Shown here piece after piece: positions 32,357 to 41,312 of a DNA stretch of 64,000 nucleotides; within the stretch, counting starts at the first letter, position 1, and each line of letters opens with the position of its first letter. This DNA is from JAIBAJ01 sp965284645 (GTDB lineage Bacteria > Bacteroidota > Bacteroidia > JAIBAJ01), in assembly GCA_965284645.1 (NCBI GenBank), contig OZ260106.1, positions 3,844,001-3,908,000 on the forward strand. Reading direction: 5' to 3'. The position numbers and the translations under genes are program-made. A model generated the notes under the pieces. That model was given only the letters and a program-made list of their open reading frames with translations, had not been told where the DNA came from and made no database searches.

Positions 32357-35215
32357 ATGTTAAAACACCTACAAATCCCATCCATTTTTGTACTGATTCT
32401 TTTGACTTTCCAAACATTTGCTGGATTTTCAAACAACGATCAATTCAGTGCCAGCATCAGTGGTAAAGTGGTTGAAATTATCAATGGGCAAGAAACACCC
32501 GTTGCCTTTGCCAATGTGAGTGTGCCCAATACTAGTTTTGGCGCTACAACAGATTTTGATGGTTTGTTCAAATTCAACCTTCCAGCCGGAAATTATGATA
32601 TTGTTGCTTCTTTCGTTGGGTATACCCCCGAAACCAAACGTGTACAACTGAAACCAGGCGATAACCTTACCATAGATTTTACCTTAAAAACAGATAAAAA
32701 GACCATTGCAACTGCTGTGGTGCAAGCCGAAAGGGTTAGAAATACAGAAAAAGCCGTAATCGCCGAAATCCGTCAAGCCCAGCAAATTGTGAGTGGTGTT
32801 GGTAGCGAACAAATTTCGAAAAGCCAAGACAGGGATGCCGGGGAAATCATTAAACGTATTCCTGGAATTACCATCATCGATGATAAATATGTTAACATCC
32901 GTGGATTGGCCGAACGCTACAATATGGTATGGCTCAACAATACCACTTCACCTTCGGTAGAAACGGATGTAAAAGCTTTTGCCTTTGATATGGTGCCCAG
33001 TTCACTAATCGACCGGATGTTGATCTACAAAACACCAGCGCCTGAACTTCCTGGGGAGTTCGCAGGTGGGGTTATCAAAGTATTCACTAAAACGGCTCCA
33101 GAGAAAAACGAGATCAAAATTGGACTTTCCGGTGGTTTCCGCTCAGGTACCACTTTCAATGAATTTATGGTCAACAAAAGCGGTAAAACCGAATGGCTAG
33201 GTTTTGATGATGGTGGCAGAAGTTTGCCAAGTAATTTTCCGGCCAACCTTAATACCGTTGACAACCAGGAAGGTCAAGACCAATTAACCCAATTGGGAAG
33301 GGAATTACCCAACAATTGGAGTACGGTGGCTCAAAATGCCAGTCCAGATGTGCGTTTCAATTTTGACTTTATCCGCCGATTCAATGTGGGGGAGAAAATT
33401 AAAATTGGTCATATTACTTCCATCAACTATTCAAACACTCGTCTATTTTACGATAGCCGCCGCACCGATTACAACACTTACGATAGCCTAAGTAAACGCT
33501 CAGATACCATTTTCGATTACCACGACAAAACCTATGTCAACCAAGTTAGAGAAGGCTTGTTGCATAACTGGAGCTTTGGATTTGGACCTAATCATAAAAT
33601 CGAATTCAAAAACATTTTTAATCAAATCGGCAACAACACCACAACCTTGCGGGAAGGAAGGAATTTGGAAGAAGGTGAAATCAGAAGGGAATATTCTTAC
33701 CGCTATTTTAACCGCAGCATTTACACCGGACAATTGGGTGGCACTCACAAACTTTTCAATGAACTTACCACCATTGATTGGACCTTGGCCTACAGCCGCT
33801 CCGTACGTAAAGATCCGGATTGGAGAAGGGTAAGAACAAGTCGGGGGCTTTCAGAACCAGATTCTGTGCCGTTTCGCACCTATATTCCCTTTACGGCCAC
33901 TCCATTTTTCTTAGGTCGTTTGTATTTTGATTTGAACGAATCCATTCAAACTGGCAACATTAACCTTGACCAAAAACTACCGATTTCGAGCAAATTTGTT
34001 CCCCATTTTAAAACAGGTTTTTATGCCGAAATCAAAAACCGCAGTTTCTCAGCCCGCAACTTGGGTTATGCTGCTGCCGGCTTTGACACCTATCAGAATT
34101 ATGCACTTTACACACAACCTTTTGATAGCCTGTTTGCTGATACTAATATCAACAGCAGCAATGGCCTAAAAATAACCGAAGACACCAAAGGAAGCGATAG
34201 TTACACTGCCAGAAATGAACTGTATGCCTATTACTTTGCACTGGAAATCCCTTTGGCGAAATATGGTAATCTGTATGGTGGAGTAAGGATTGAAAACAAC
34301 CGTCAAACCTTGCAATCCAAAGACATTACCGAAAAACCTTTGAACATCGACCAACACATTGTTCGTGTATTGCCTTCGGTAAACTTGTCTATCAACCTTT
34401 CCAAAACCATGTTGATGCGTTTGGCTTATGGAAAAACCCTCAACCGTCCTGAATTCAGGGAATTAGCCCCTTACGCCTTTTATGACTTCAACTTCAACAA
34501 CGTAATTTACGGAAACGACAGTTTGAAAACCCCTTCCATCCATAACTTCGATGCTCGTTGGGAATGGTATCCGGAGCAAGGCGAATTAATCAATGTAGGA
34601 TTCTTTTACAAGCAGTTTATCAATCCGATTGAAACCTATTTCGTACCCGGTTCAGGATCAGGAGGAACCAGAAACTTCTCTTTCCGAAATGCTGATGCAG
34701 CCATGAGCTACGGCATTGAAGTGGAAGTAAAAAAATCATTGCGCTTTATTTCTCAAACCGGCATTTGGAAAGACTTTGCCATCGTTGCAAATGGAGCCTA
34801 TATCAAATCACAAGTTGATTTGGGAAGCAACTCTGCCGGACAAAGCCGTACCCGTCCGATGATGGGACAATCGCCCTATATTGTAAATGGAGGGGTTTAC
34901 TACCAAAACGACACCTTGGGATTCAGTGCTAGCTTGTTGTACAATGTGATGGGACCTCGTATCCGTGTAGTGGGTACTTTCGGAACACCTGATATTTACG
35001 AAATGCCCCGAAACAGTTTGGATTTAAGTATTTCCAAATTCTTCTGGAAAAAACATTTGGAAGTAAGGTTTGCCGCTCAAAATATTCTGAACCAACCTTT
35101 CCTGTTGATCCAAGATGCTAACAATGATGGCAAACTTGATAGGAAGATAGATCAACAGCAGCAATCGTATCGTACCGGCGCGTATTACACTTTGGGTGTA
35201 GTAGTTAGGTTTTAA
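32357..35215 (+). CDS. TonB-dependent receptor with carboxypeptidase-like domain
   Basis: 952 residues, outer membrane. A signal peptide (to about residue 24) is followed by a CarboxypepD_reg-like beta-sandwich (residues ~33-115: ISGKVVEI...TDFDGLFKFNLPAGNYDIVASFVGYTP in parts). The plug covers about residues 150-260 (EIIKRIPGITIID, VNIRGLAERYN, PGEFAGGVIKVFTK). A 22-strand barrel follows, ending in the aromatic YYTLGVVVRF. It takes up a large substrate with energy from TonB. There is no SusD partner, so it is not a Sus-type pair; substrate unknown. The plug signature IRGLAERYN is common to the DUF-like TonB group without SusD. Confidence 0.93.
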   Translation: MLKHLQIPSIFVLILLTFQTFAGFSNNDQFSASISGKVVEIINGQETPVAFANVSVPNTSFGATTDFDGLFKFNLPAGNYDIVASFVGYTPETKRVQLKPGDNLTIDFTLKTDKKTIATAVVQAERVRNTEKAVIAEIRQAQQIVSGVGSEQISKSQDRDAGEIIKRIPGITIIDDKYVNIRGLAERYNMVWLNNTTSPSVETDVKAFAFDMVPSSLIDRMLIYKTPAPELPGEFAGGVIKVFTKTAPEKNEIKIGLSGGFRSGTTFNEFMVNKSGKTEWLGFDDGGRSLPSNFPANLNTVDNQEGQDQLTQLGRELPNNWSTVAQNASPDVRFNFDFIRRFNVGEKIKIGHITSINYSNTRLFYDSRRTDYNTYDSLSKRSDTIFDYHDKTYVNQVREGLLHNWSFGFGPNHKIEFKNIFNQIGNNTTTLREGRNLEEGEIRREYSYRYFNRSIYTGQLGGTHKLFNELTTIDWTLAYSRSVRKDPDWRRVRTSRGLSEPDSVPFRTYIPFTATPFFLGRLYFDLNESIQTGNINLDQKLPISSKFVPHFKTGFYAEIKNRSFSARNLGYAAAGFDTYQNYALYTQPFDSLFADTNINSSNGLKITEDTKGSDSYTARNELYAYYFALEIPLAKYGNLYGGVRIENNRQTLQSKDITEKPLNIDQHIVRVLPSVNLSINLSKTMLMRLAYGKTLNRPEFRELAPYAFYDFNFNNVIYGNDSLKTPSIHNFDARWEWYPEQGELINVGFFYKQFINPIETYFVPGSGSGGTRNFSFRNADAAMSYGIEVEVKKSLRFISQTGIWKDFAIVANGAYIKSQVDLGSNSAGQSRTRPMMGQSPYIVNGGVYYQNDTLGFSASLLYNVMGPRIRVVGTFGTPDIYEMPRNSLDLSISKFFWKKHLEVRFAAQNILNQPFLLIQDANNDGKLDRKIDQQQQSYRTGAYYTLGVVVRF

Positions 35216-35267
35216 TCGCCAAGAAAAATATAACCTAGCTTTTCAGGACATACCTTAAAAGCTAGGT

Positions 35268-35732
35268 TTAAACATCTTCATAAAACTCCGCAATAAGTCC
35301 ATCGTCGTGGTAGCGGATTTCGATAAAATAGTGGTTGGCAAATTCCAATAAAATAGCTTCGTTGCTGTAGGTACCATTGGAAAGCTTTTCAAGTTTTACA
35401 TTGGCTATAACTTGATTTATAGTTGGATGCCACAACTCTGTGGTATTCATTGGAACCACATGCATGGTGATTCGACCATTGAATTGATTCAGTAAGTCTT
35501 GTTTCAATTTCTCGGTATCATCTCCTTGTTGGTTTACCGTAATACCGAGGGCATCTTCACTCACACCAAGCATTACAGAAGGCCCGTCTTTAAAGATTAG
35601 TTCGATTTTATCGATAAAGTCGAAAGGTTGTGCCGGATTGGCCCGGTTGCGCCAGATTTGGTAAATGACCGTATCCAGGGTTTTGCCTTCGATAGCTTGA
35701 AGGTTTTGAAGTTCGTTGAATAAAAAGTTCAT
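35268..35732 (-). CDS. Hypothetical cytosolic protein
   Basis: 154 residues from the ATG at 35732, two bases after the stop of the upstream serine hydrolase gene. That spacing is better than the longer in-frame start inside the hydrolase gene. No signal peptide, no membrane segment, no family I know. The sequence alternates strands and helices, with a beta-hairpin around YSNEAILLEFANHYFIEIRYHDDG that suggests a small alpha/beta fold. Position implies co-translation with the hydrolase. Confidence 0.72.
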   Translation of the reverse strand: MNFLFNELQNLQAIEGKTLDTVIYQIWRNRANPAQPFDFIDKIELIFKDGPSVMLGVSEDALGITVNQQGDDTEKLKQDLLNQFNGRITMHVVPMNTTELWHPTINQVIANVKLEKLSNGTYSNEAILLEFANHYFIEIRYHDDGLIAEFYEDV

Positions 35733-35734
35733 GT

Positions 35735-36844
35735 TTATAATTGATCCACTATTTCGTTGAATATATCCTGCCAATAGCCATCCGTTTCGCGGTTTATTTC
35801 TGCAAACCTACAAATTACAATATTCTTTTTGGGATAAATCCAAATATACTGATTATACATTCCATTCGCATAAAAAGAGCCTACATCGTTGTTGCCCAAC
35901 CACCAATGCATTTTATACCTTTCCACCGCATATTTATTGGGGTCGTGCATGGCGGTTTGTTTTACCCAGGCTTCGGGCACCAATTGGGTTCCATTCCAGT
36001 TTCCTTTATTGAGGTATAATCGGCCAAACTTGGCAAAATCCCGGGTTCGACCGTTGAGACAACAAAAAGCCTTTACTACTCGGTCCTGCTTGTTGTCAAT
36101 GCTCCAAGTAAGGTCGTACTCGGCACCTAGTGGTTTCCAAATTTTTTGTTCCAGATACTTAGCCAAAGGAGTGCCCGTTGCCTTTTCGATAATCATACCG
36201 AGCATTTGGGTATTGGCATTGTCGTAGGCAAATATTGAATCGGGTTTGATTCCATACCGGCTTTTCTTCATGTGTTGTTTGAGATGGGCGCCATAATACA
36301 AGGCTATTGGATTGGCCTGTTTCATTCCGCTTTTCATTTTTAACAAATGCCTGATGGTAACCGATTGCAGTTGGGGCGACTTCTTGGCCAAATCAGGAAA
36401 ATAGGTAGTAATTGGTTCATCCACACTAGGAATTTTACCTTCCGATATAGCAATGCCGAGCAAGGTGGCCACAAAAGATTTGGCAACCGAAAAGGTGGTG
36501 ACTATTCCTTCTTTGGGCATTTCATTTTTATAGTATTCGAAAAGTATTGAATCGTTGCGGATAATGATAAAGGAAACCGTAGGCCCTTTTTCCAGCAATT
36601 GCTCCAGCCCGATTACCTTTGAATTCAGTTGCCGGTTGTTGAGTTGCATGGTCTTTCCCAAGCTTGATAAATCCTTGGCTTCGTGGAATTGGAAAGGTTT
36701 ATCGGAAGCGGGGATTCTCTCTTCGGGGAAGGCTTTATAGGTTTCTAGTTTCGGTTGAAAATAAACCAAGGTGCGCACCAAGGAGCAGCTTGAAAAGGTC
36801 AAAACCAAGAACAACAAAACGGGGAGGAAAACATACTTCTTCAT
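35735..36844 (-). CDS. Serine hydrolase, beta-lactamase class C fold, lipoprotein
   Basis: 369 residues. The N-terminus is lipoprotein-like (LLFLVLTFSSCS, Cys near 20). Catalytic motifs of the beta-lactamase/PBP4* group are seen: SVAK (S-x-x-K, near 120), YDNAN (Y-x-N, near 208) and a C-terminal HWWLGN in the KTG-equivalent region. EHLLKMKSGM-like RHLLKMKSGMK is typical of esterase/6-aminohexanoate hydrolase relatives. It probably hydrolyses an ester or amide in the periplasm; the substrate is unknown. First gene of a two-gene operon with the hypothetical downstream. Confidence 0.87.
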   Translation of the reverse strand: MKKYVFLPVLLFLVLTFSSCSLVRTLVYFQPKLETYKAFPEERIPASDKPFQFHEAKDLSSLGKTMQLNNRQLNSKVIGLEQLLEKGPTVSFIIIRNDSILFEYYKNEMPKEGIVTTFSVAKSFVATLLGIAISEGKIPSVDEPITTYFPDLAKKSPQLQSVTIRHLLKMKSGMKQANPIALYYGAHLKQHMKKSRYGIKPDSIFAYDNANTQMLGMIIEKATGTPLAKYLEQKIWKPLGAEYDLTWSIDNKQDRVVKAFCCLNGRTRDFAKFGRLYLNKGNWNGTQLVPEAWVKQTAMHDPNKYAVERYKMHWWLGNNDVGSFYANGMYNQYIWIYPKKNIVICRFAEINRETDGYWQDIFNEIVDQL

Positions 36845-36966
36845 GCGGCCCGCGAAAATAGAGAAAGGTAGCGGGGTGCAAGCCGTTTTAGGAATTCTTT
36901 GGAAAAAAAATTGTTTTAGCTAAAAAGCTGAATCCATTTGGGAAGTTTTCCTCTCCCATAACGTTT

Positions 36967-37536
36967 TTAATACCGCTGCGGTTTAATTTTTTGCTCGGCT
37001 TCACAATCTGAAACCAGGGTTTGCATGCGTTTTTGAATGGTAGCTTCTTGTTTGGCTGTCATTACCCACTTGATGGCGACTTTGCGATAGGCCTTGGTCT
37101 GAGACTGAAAATAGGCCCAAGCTTTGGTATTGGACTGGAAGGCTTCCTGAAATTCAGGACGGAGTTCCATATTGTTCATTTCGTAGGAATAAAGTTTGGA
37201 ACTGTCTTCCTTTCTGATATTGAAAATATGTAGTCCGGGCTCTCGCATCAAACCTGCCTTGGTTAATTCCTCCACTTTTTTGATATTCACCGGACTCCAT
37301 ACGCTGTTGGGTTTGCGAGGTGAAAAGCGAATGGTGTAGGCATCCGGACCAAGGCTTTTTCGAATACCATCAATCCAACCGAAACACAAGGCTTGATCCA
37401 CCGATTCAGACCAGGTCATGCAGGGTTTTCCCTTGCCCACCTTATGAAAACCAACCAAGAGCTGTTTCTCGGTTTGGTGATTGGCTTCAAGCCAGGTACG
37501 AAAATCCTTTTGATTGGAAAAGAAATGGGGCGTCAT
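36967..37536 (-). CDS. YdeI/OmpD-associated family protein
   Basis: 189 residues from the ATG at 37536. The frame is open 55 codons further upstream, but that part is low-complexity and the family begins at the FFSNQKDFRTWLEANH helix. SVDQALCFGWIDGIRKSL and RFSPRKPNSVWSPVNIKKVEEL are the core signatures, and the C-terminal KWVMTAKQEATIQKRMQTLV helix is also typical. Function unknown; a stress-related cytosolic role is proposed for the family. Confidence 0.88.
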   Translation of the reverse strand: MTPHFFSNQKDFRTWLEANHQTEKQLLVGFHKVGKGKPCMTWSESVDQALCFGWIDGIRKSLGPDAYTIRFSPRKPNSVWSPVNIKKVEELTKAGLMREPGLHIFNIRKEDSSKLYSYEMNNMELRPEFQEAFQSNTKAWAYFQSQTKAYRKVAIKWVMTAKQEATIQKRMQTLVSDCEAEQKIKPQRY

Positions 37537-37709
37537 TTTTAAATTGGAAAAGGAATCCTTTATTTTGGAAAATTCAAATGTAAGAATAGAACTATTTTTT
37601 TCAATTGGCAAAAGAGTAAATTTCCATTTCTGGTAATAGTTATAACACAGTAAATAAATTTCAATTTCTAAATCGTGGAAAACAGGTAAATTGAAATACA
37701 AAACCCCCG

Positions 37710-37880
37710 TATTTCACCAACACCCGGACACGAAGCCCCCGGGAAGGGATAGCAGTGAAAAGCCCACAGCGGCCTAAGCGAAAGCGAAAGGCGCGAGGAC
37801 TTGCAACGAATAGCCCGGCCTTTTCGCCTGGCAGTAAAGCTAAAACTGGGTAGAATTTTTGTGGGCGAAAAGGTCCCGCC
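37710..37880 (-). repeat. R1 structured repeat, subtype A
   Basis: CCTTTTCGCC (37819-37828) pairs perfectly with GGCGAAAAGG (37864-37873); terminal GGTCCCGCC at the right. The body carries GGGATAGCAGTG and CCCACAGCGGCCTAAGCG, the minus-strand version of subtype A. Confidence 0.86.
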
Positions 37881-37936
37881 TAATCATAAAGAAAAAACTC
37901 AAAATTGAAAGCTCAGCCGTTGAAAGAATCTACAGC

Positions 37937-38458
37937 TCAGGTTTCCAAGGCATAGAAATAGGATTTGCGCTCCTCGGCATCGTCGTAAGTAACGATAGTA
38001 CGATGGCTATTTAAGGCAAAATAATTGATTAAGGCAAAATCGCCAACACAGCCCGAACAATGAATAAGGAGCAAACTGTAGAACATGGTGGCATGGCTCG
38101 GGAAAACAAACCAGGCCAAGAGCAGAATAAGGCTGTTGAGAAGGAGAAACGGGAGAATTGCTACCCAAAACAATTCCTTGCGATTGGCTACAAATCCATC
38201 GGCCATGGCATATACCACCAGTTTTTTCCATTCGGCCCTGAAAAGCACCTTTTTGGCACCGAAATACTTATAAACCAATCCGTGGATACCTTCGTGCAAA
38301 GGAAGCACCACAAAAAACAAGGCCAAGCCATAGGAAAATTGGGATACAAACACATGAAAACCTTTGGATGCCGAAAGCACGGCCGAAGCTACCAAAGCCA
38401 GTAAAGCCAGGAAATTCAGGAACCAAAACAGGCGCATCCAATTGCCTTGAAAACGCAT
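37937..38458 (-). CDS. DUF3267 membrane protein with HExxH motif
   Basis: 173 residues with four hydrophobic helices. The second carries LPLHEGIHGLVYKYFGAKK, an HExxH zinc-protease-like motif followed by the family's K-rich loop. DUF3267 proteins look like integral membrane metalloproteases, but activity is unproven. The last helix region ends CVGDFALINYFALN, with a Gly-Asp that could supply a third metal ligand. Directly upstream (4 bases before the ATG) begins an R2B element, so the promoter must lie in or beyond the repeat. Confidence 0.85.
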   Translation of the reverse strand: MRFQGNWMRLFWFLNFLALLALVASAVLSASKGFHVFVSQFSYGLALFFVVLPLHEGIHGLVYKYFGAKKVLFRAEWKKLVVYAMADGFVANRKELFWVAILPFLLLNSLILLLAWFVFPSHATMFYSLLLIHCSGCVGDFALINYFALNSHRTIVTYDDAEERKSYFYALET

Positions 38459-38465
38459 GTACGGT

Positions 38466-38618
38466 CTAACCCAGATTACGCATTAGAAATGTGTAAACGA
38501 TTAACCAGTTGTAAATCAATTTGTATGGCCAAATTGATAACAACTGCTAAATCGGGGTAAACCCAACTAAATCAAGTAGTTCGGATTAATAAATCCTCCT
38601 ATTGATTAATTTGGGTCT
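38466..38618 (+). repeat. R2B repeat, intact copy
   Basis: AACCCAGATTACGCATTAG at the left and ATTGATTAATTTGGGT at the right. The inner hairpin is AGTTGTAAATCAATTTG against CAAATTGATAACAACT. The left end is the same as in the R2 elements, so R2B is an internal variant sharing termini. It sits between mreD-side coding sequence and the DUF3267 gene. Confidence 0.82.
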
Positions 38619-38699
38619 AAGAAATTCAACTATTTCGGCATGGTTCATCTCGTCGAGCAGTTTCCCCTTCGTTTGAAGTTCTTCTTTGCTCAAGTCCAT
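38586..38699 (-). pseudogene. Truncated gene downstream of mreD
   Basis: An ATG one base after the mreD stop opens a 37-codon frame, MDLSKEELQTKGKLLDE... It is charged, helical and plausible as a real N-terminus. The last ten codons (RPKLINRRIY) come from the right end of the R2B element, which then supplies the stop. The spacing is that of a translationally coupled operon gene, so this looks like the 5' remnant of a gene cut by the repeat. The native protein cannot be identified from 27 residues. It does not look like the start of PBP2 (mrdA), the usual next gene. Confidence 0.5.
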
Positions 38700-38700
38700 A

Positions 38701-39219
38701 TTAGGTATCGCCTTTTTTACGGTAAGTAAGGTATTGGGCCAAAACCAATAAAATCATGGTAGAAAGGGCACTCAACAGCACCCGAAGGAAGGTGTAAAAG
38801 AATTCGGAAAATTTGAAAACCTCAACATAAAACAAAAGGAGGTGGTGCAAGAAAACCAAGGTTCCGGCATAGGCCAAAAACCAACCAATGCCCATGTTGC
38901 TGATGGTAGGTTTTACGCCAAATTCATACCCTTCACGCGGGGAAAGAAAATTCAAAATACCCGGACGACAAAAGGCCAAAAACACCGAAGCAATTGTATG
39001 CATGCCGATGGTATTTGAAAAAACATCAACGGTTAGGCCCGTGAAAAAAGCCAGACCCAGAAGCAACCATCCGGGGGTATGGATGGGAAGCATCAGGATA
39101 AAATACAAATAAAACCAAGGATTGATAAAACCGCCTAGGCGAAGTTCGTTCAATACGAAGATTTGCAGGGTTACCGCCACTACAAATCGAAGAGCATTCC
39201 AGATTACTTCTTGTACCAT
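38701..39219 (-). CDS. mreD: Rod shape-determining protein MreD
   Basis: 172 residues, about five membrane helices, starting ALRFVVAVTLQIFVLNEL and continuing PWFYLYFILMLPIHTP and a GLTVDVFSNTIGMHT loop that is the family signature. Part of the elongasome linking MreB filaments to cell wall synthesis in the inner membrane. The ATG overlaps the mreC stop by one base (TAATG), showing translational coupling. The C-terminal helix ends in a basic KKGDT. Confidence 0.92.
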   Translation of the reverse strand: MVQEVIWNALRFVVAVTLQIFVLNELRLGGFINPWFYLYFILMLPIHTPGWLLLGLAFFTGLTVDVFSNTIGMHTIASVFLAFCRPGILNFLSPREGYEFGVKPTISNMGIGWFLAYAGTLVFLHHLLLFYVEVFKFSEFFYTFLRVLLSALSTMILLVLAQYLTYRKKGDT

Positions 39220-40061
39220 TAGTCGTCTTCCTCCTGTTGGCTAACGGTTTCTAAATTCTCCTGTTCGTCTTTCATCAAATTCGAAACGACATAAACATAG
39301 TTCAATCGTTGGAAATTGGTAGCGAGCTTAACCTTGATATCATAGAAATTATTTCCAGGTTTAAGGTCGAAGGATTCAATAATTCCCACTTTAACGCCTT
39401 CAGGAAAGAGCTTGGAATAGGAGGAAGAAATGATGGTATCGCCATTGTGAATTTCGGCATGGCTGGGAATATCTTTCAAAATAGCATATTTGGGATTTCC
39501 ACCTTCCCAGATACAGGAGCCAAAATAATCGGTGCTTTTGATTTTGGCAGAAATACTGCATTTTTTGTTGAGGAATGAAATCACCGAACAGAAATTGGGC
39601 GATACATCTTTAACCACACCTACAATACCTTCCTCATTGATTACCGCCATATCGGGTTTTATGCCGTGTAATTGTCCGCGGTTGAGTGTAATAAAGTTGT
39701 TGCGCTTTCCGGTAGAATTATTGATGGTTTTGGCTGGAATGTAAACATATTGCTGCCGAAATACCGTATCATTAATGGTAAACTGATCCCCTTTTTTATA
39801 TTGGAAAAAGGAGGTTTTGGCACGGGTTTTTAAGGCTGAATTTTCGAAGGCCAATTGTTCGTTCACCGATTTGAGTCTGAAGTACTCAAAAAACTGGTCG
39901 TAGGCATATTGCACCCTAGCGGTTTGCTCCCCTACCCTGCTGTAAAAGCCTGATTCGTGGTAATTGTTGTTATCCACCAGCAAACCGATGGAAAACCCTT
40001 CCAAAATAAGGAATAGGAAGAAGAAATAGTATCGCCAAATAAAGACTACTATATTTCTCAT
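39219..40061 (-). CDS. mreC: Rod shape-determining protein MreC
   Basis: 280 residues. One N-terminal membrane anchor (YYFFFLFLILEGFSIGLLV), a coiled-coil region (FFEYFRLKSVNEQLAFEN, residues ~60-80), then the double beta-barrel periplasmic domain. The latter has NFITLNRGQLHGIKPDMAVI and GGNPKYAILKDIP...GDTIISSSYSKLFPEGVKVGII, the MreC core. It binds MreB, MreD and PBPs. 32 bases downstream of mreB, in the same operon. Confidence 0.95.
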   Translation of the reverse strand: MRNIVVFIWRYYFFFLFLILEGFSIGLLVDNNNYHESGFYSRVGEQTARVQYAYDQFFEYFRLKSVNEQLAFENSALKTRAKTSFFQYKKGDQFTINDTVFRQQYVYIPAKTINNSTGKRNNFITLNRGQLHGIKPDMAVINEEGIVGVVKDVSPNFCSVISFLNKKCSISAKIKSTDYFGSCIWEGGNPKYAILKDIPSHAEIHNGDTIISSSYSKLFPEGVKVGIIESFDLKPGNNFYDIKVKLATNFQRLNYVYVVSNLMKDEQENLETVSQQEEDD

Positions 40062-40093
40062 ACCTTTCCTTTCGTGTGGGTTTTAAGTAGCAA

Positions 40094-41116
40094 TTACTTA
40101 ATGAGGAATGGGAATTTATCCACGTTTTTCAATGCGATACCAGTTCCGCGGGCAACAGCTCTAAGCGGGTCTTCGGCAATGTGAACCGGTAATTTGGTTT
40201 TTTGGGAGATACGTTTATCCAATCCGCGCAACATGGATCCGCCACCAGCCAAATAGATACCCGTGCGGTAAATATCCGCTGAAAGTTCAGGGGGAGTCAT
40301 TTCGAGGGCATTCAAAATCGCCGCTTCCACTTTGGAAATTGATTTATCCAAGGCATGGGCAATTTCGATATAGGAAACGGTAATCTCTTTTGGAATACCG
40401 GTCATTAAGTCGCGACCTTGCACAGCATAATCAGGTGGAGGGTTTTCCAATTCGGTGGTTGCTGCTCCTACTTCGATTTTGATTCGTTCGGCAGTGCGTT
40501 CACCCACCAAAATATTGTGTTGACGGCGCATGTAATCTTCGATATCGGCTGTAAAGTCGTCGCCAGCCACGCGAATACTCTTATCGCAAACAATACCACC
40601 CAAGGCAATTACCGCAATTTCGGAAGTACCACCTCCGATATCGATAATCATATTCCCCATGGGCTCTTCCACATCGATTCCAATACCTATCGCAGCAGCC
40701 ATTGGTTCTTGAATCAGGTAAACTTCTTTCGCTCCGGCATGTTCGGCGCTGTCCTTTACGGCTCTTTTTTCCACCTCGGTAATACCGCTGGGGATACAAA
40801 TTACCATTTTCAACGAAGGCTGGAACAAGCGTTTCCCGGGATTGATCATTTTAATCATTTCACGGATCATATGTTCGGCAGCGTGGAAGTCGGCAATTAC
40901 CCCGTCGCGCAAAGGACGGATAGTTTTTATGTCTTCGTGGGTTTTCCCGTGCATCTGCATGGCTCGCTTTCCAACGGCCATTACACGACCATCACGGCGG
41001 TTTATGGCTACAATCGACGGCTCGTCAACTACTACCTTGTCATTGTGTATGATCAAGGTATTAGCCGTACCAAGGTCGATGGCTATTTCTTGGGTAAAAA
41101 AGTTAAATAATCCCAT
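40094..41116 (-). CDS. mreB: Rod shape-determining protein MreB
   Basis: 340 residues, actin-like ATPase forming membrane-bound filaments that direct lateral wall growth. Phosphate 1 motif AIDLGTANTLI (near 12), phosphate 2 IDIGGGTSEIAVIAL (near 160) and the adenosine site YLAGGGSMLRGLD (near 288) are intact. The N-terminal LFNF stretch can act as the amphipathic membrane anchor. A strong plus-strand open frame opposite this gene is only its shadow. The 196-base gap to purH probably holds its promoter. Confidence 0.98.
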   Translation of the reverse strand: MGLFNFFTQEIAIDLGTANTLIIHNDKVVVDEPSIVAINRRDGRVMAVGKRAMQMHGKTHEDIKTIRPLRDGVIADFHAAEHMIREMIKMINPGKRLFQPSLKMVICIPSGITEVEKRAVKDSAEHAGAKEVYLIQEPMAAAIGIGIDVEEPMGNMIIDIGGGTSEIAVIALGGIVCDKSIRVAGDDFTADIEDYMRRQHNILVGERTAERIKIEVGAATTELENPPPDYAVQGRDLMTGIPKEITVSYIEIAHALDKSISKVEAAILNALEMTPPELSADIYRTGIYLAGGGSMLRGLDKRISQKTKLPVHIAEDPLRAVARGTGIALKNVDKFPFLIK

Positions 41117-41312
41117 TCTATTCTGAGTTTCGTGTTGCTAATTTTTTGTATTCGTTCTGTGATTTGTTGATTTCTCTAAGCTTTGACTACCTAAGACTAT
41201 CCTCCAAAAGCAGAGATTATCAAGTGTCCAAATTTTATAAGATTTTGGGCACTGGTTTGGCTTGTTTAAAATTGTTCTAAACCGATGAATGTTAACTACC
41301 TATAAACGGGTA

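Noticed and set aside
40418..41110. Plus-strand frame of 230 codons
   Set aside because: Exactly antisense to mreB, a near-certain gene; codon composition is that of a shadow frame.
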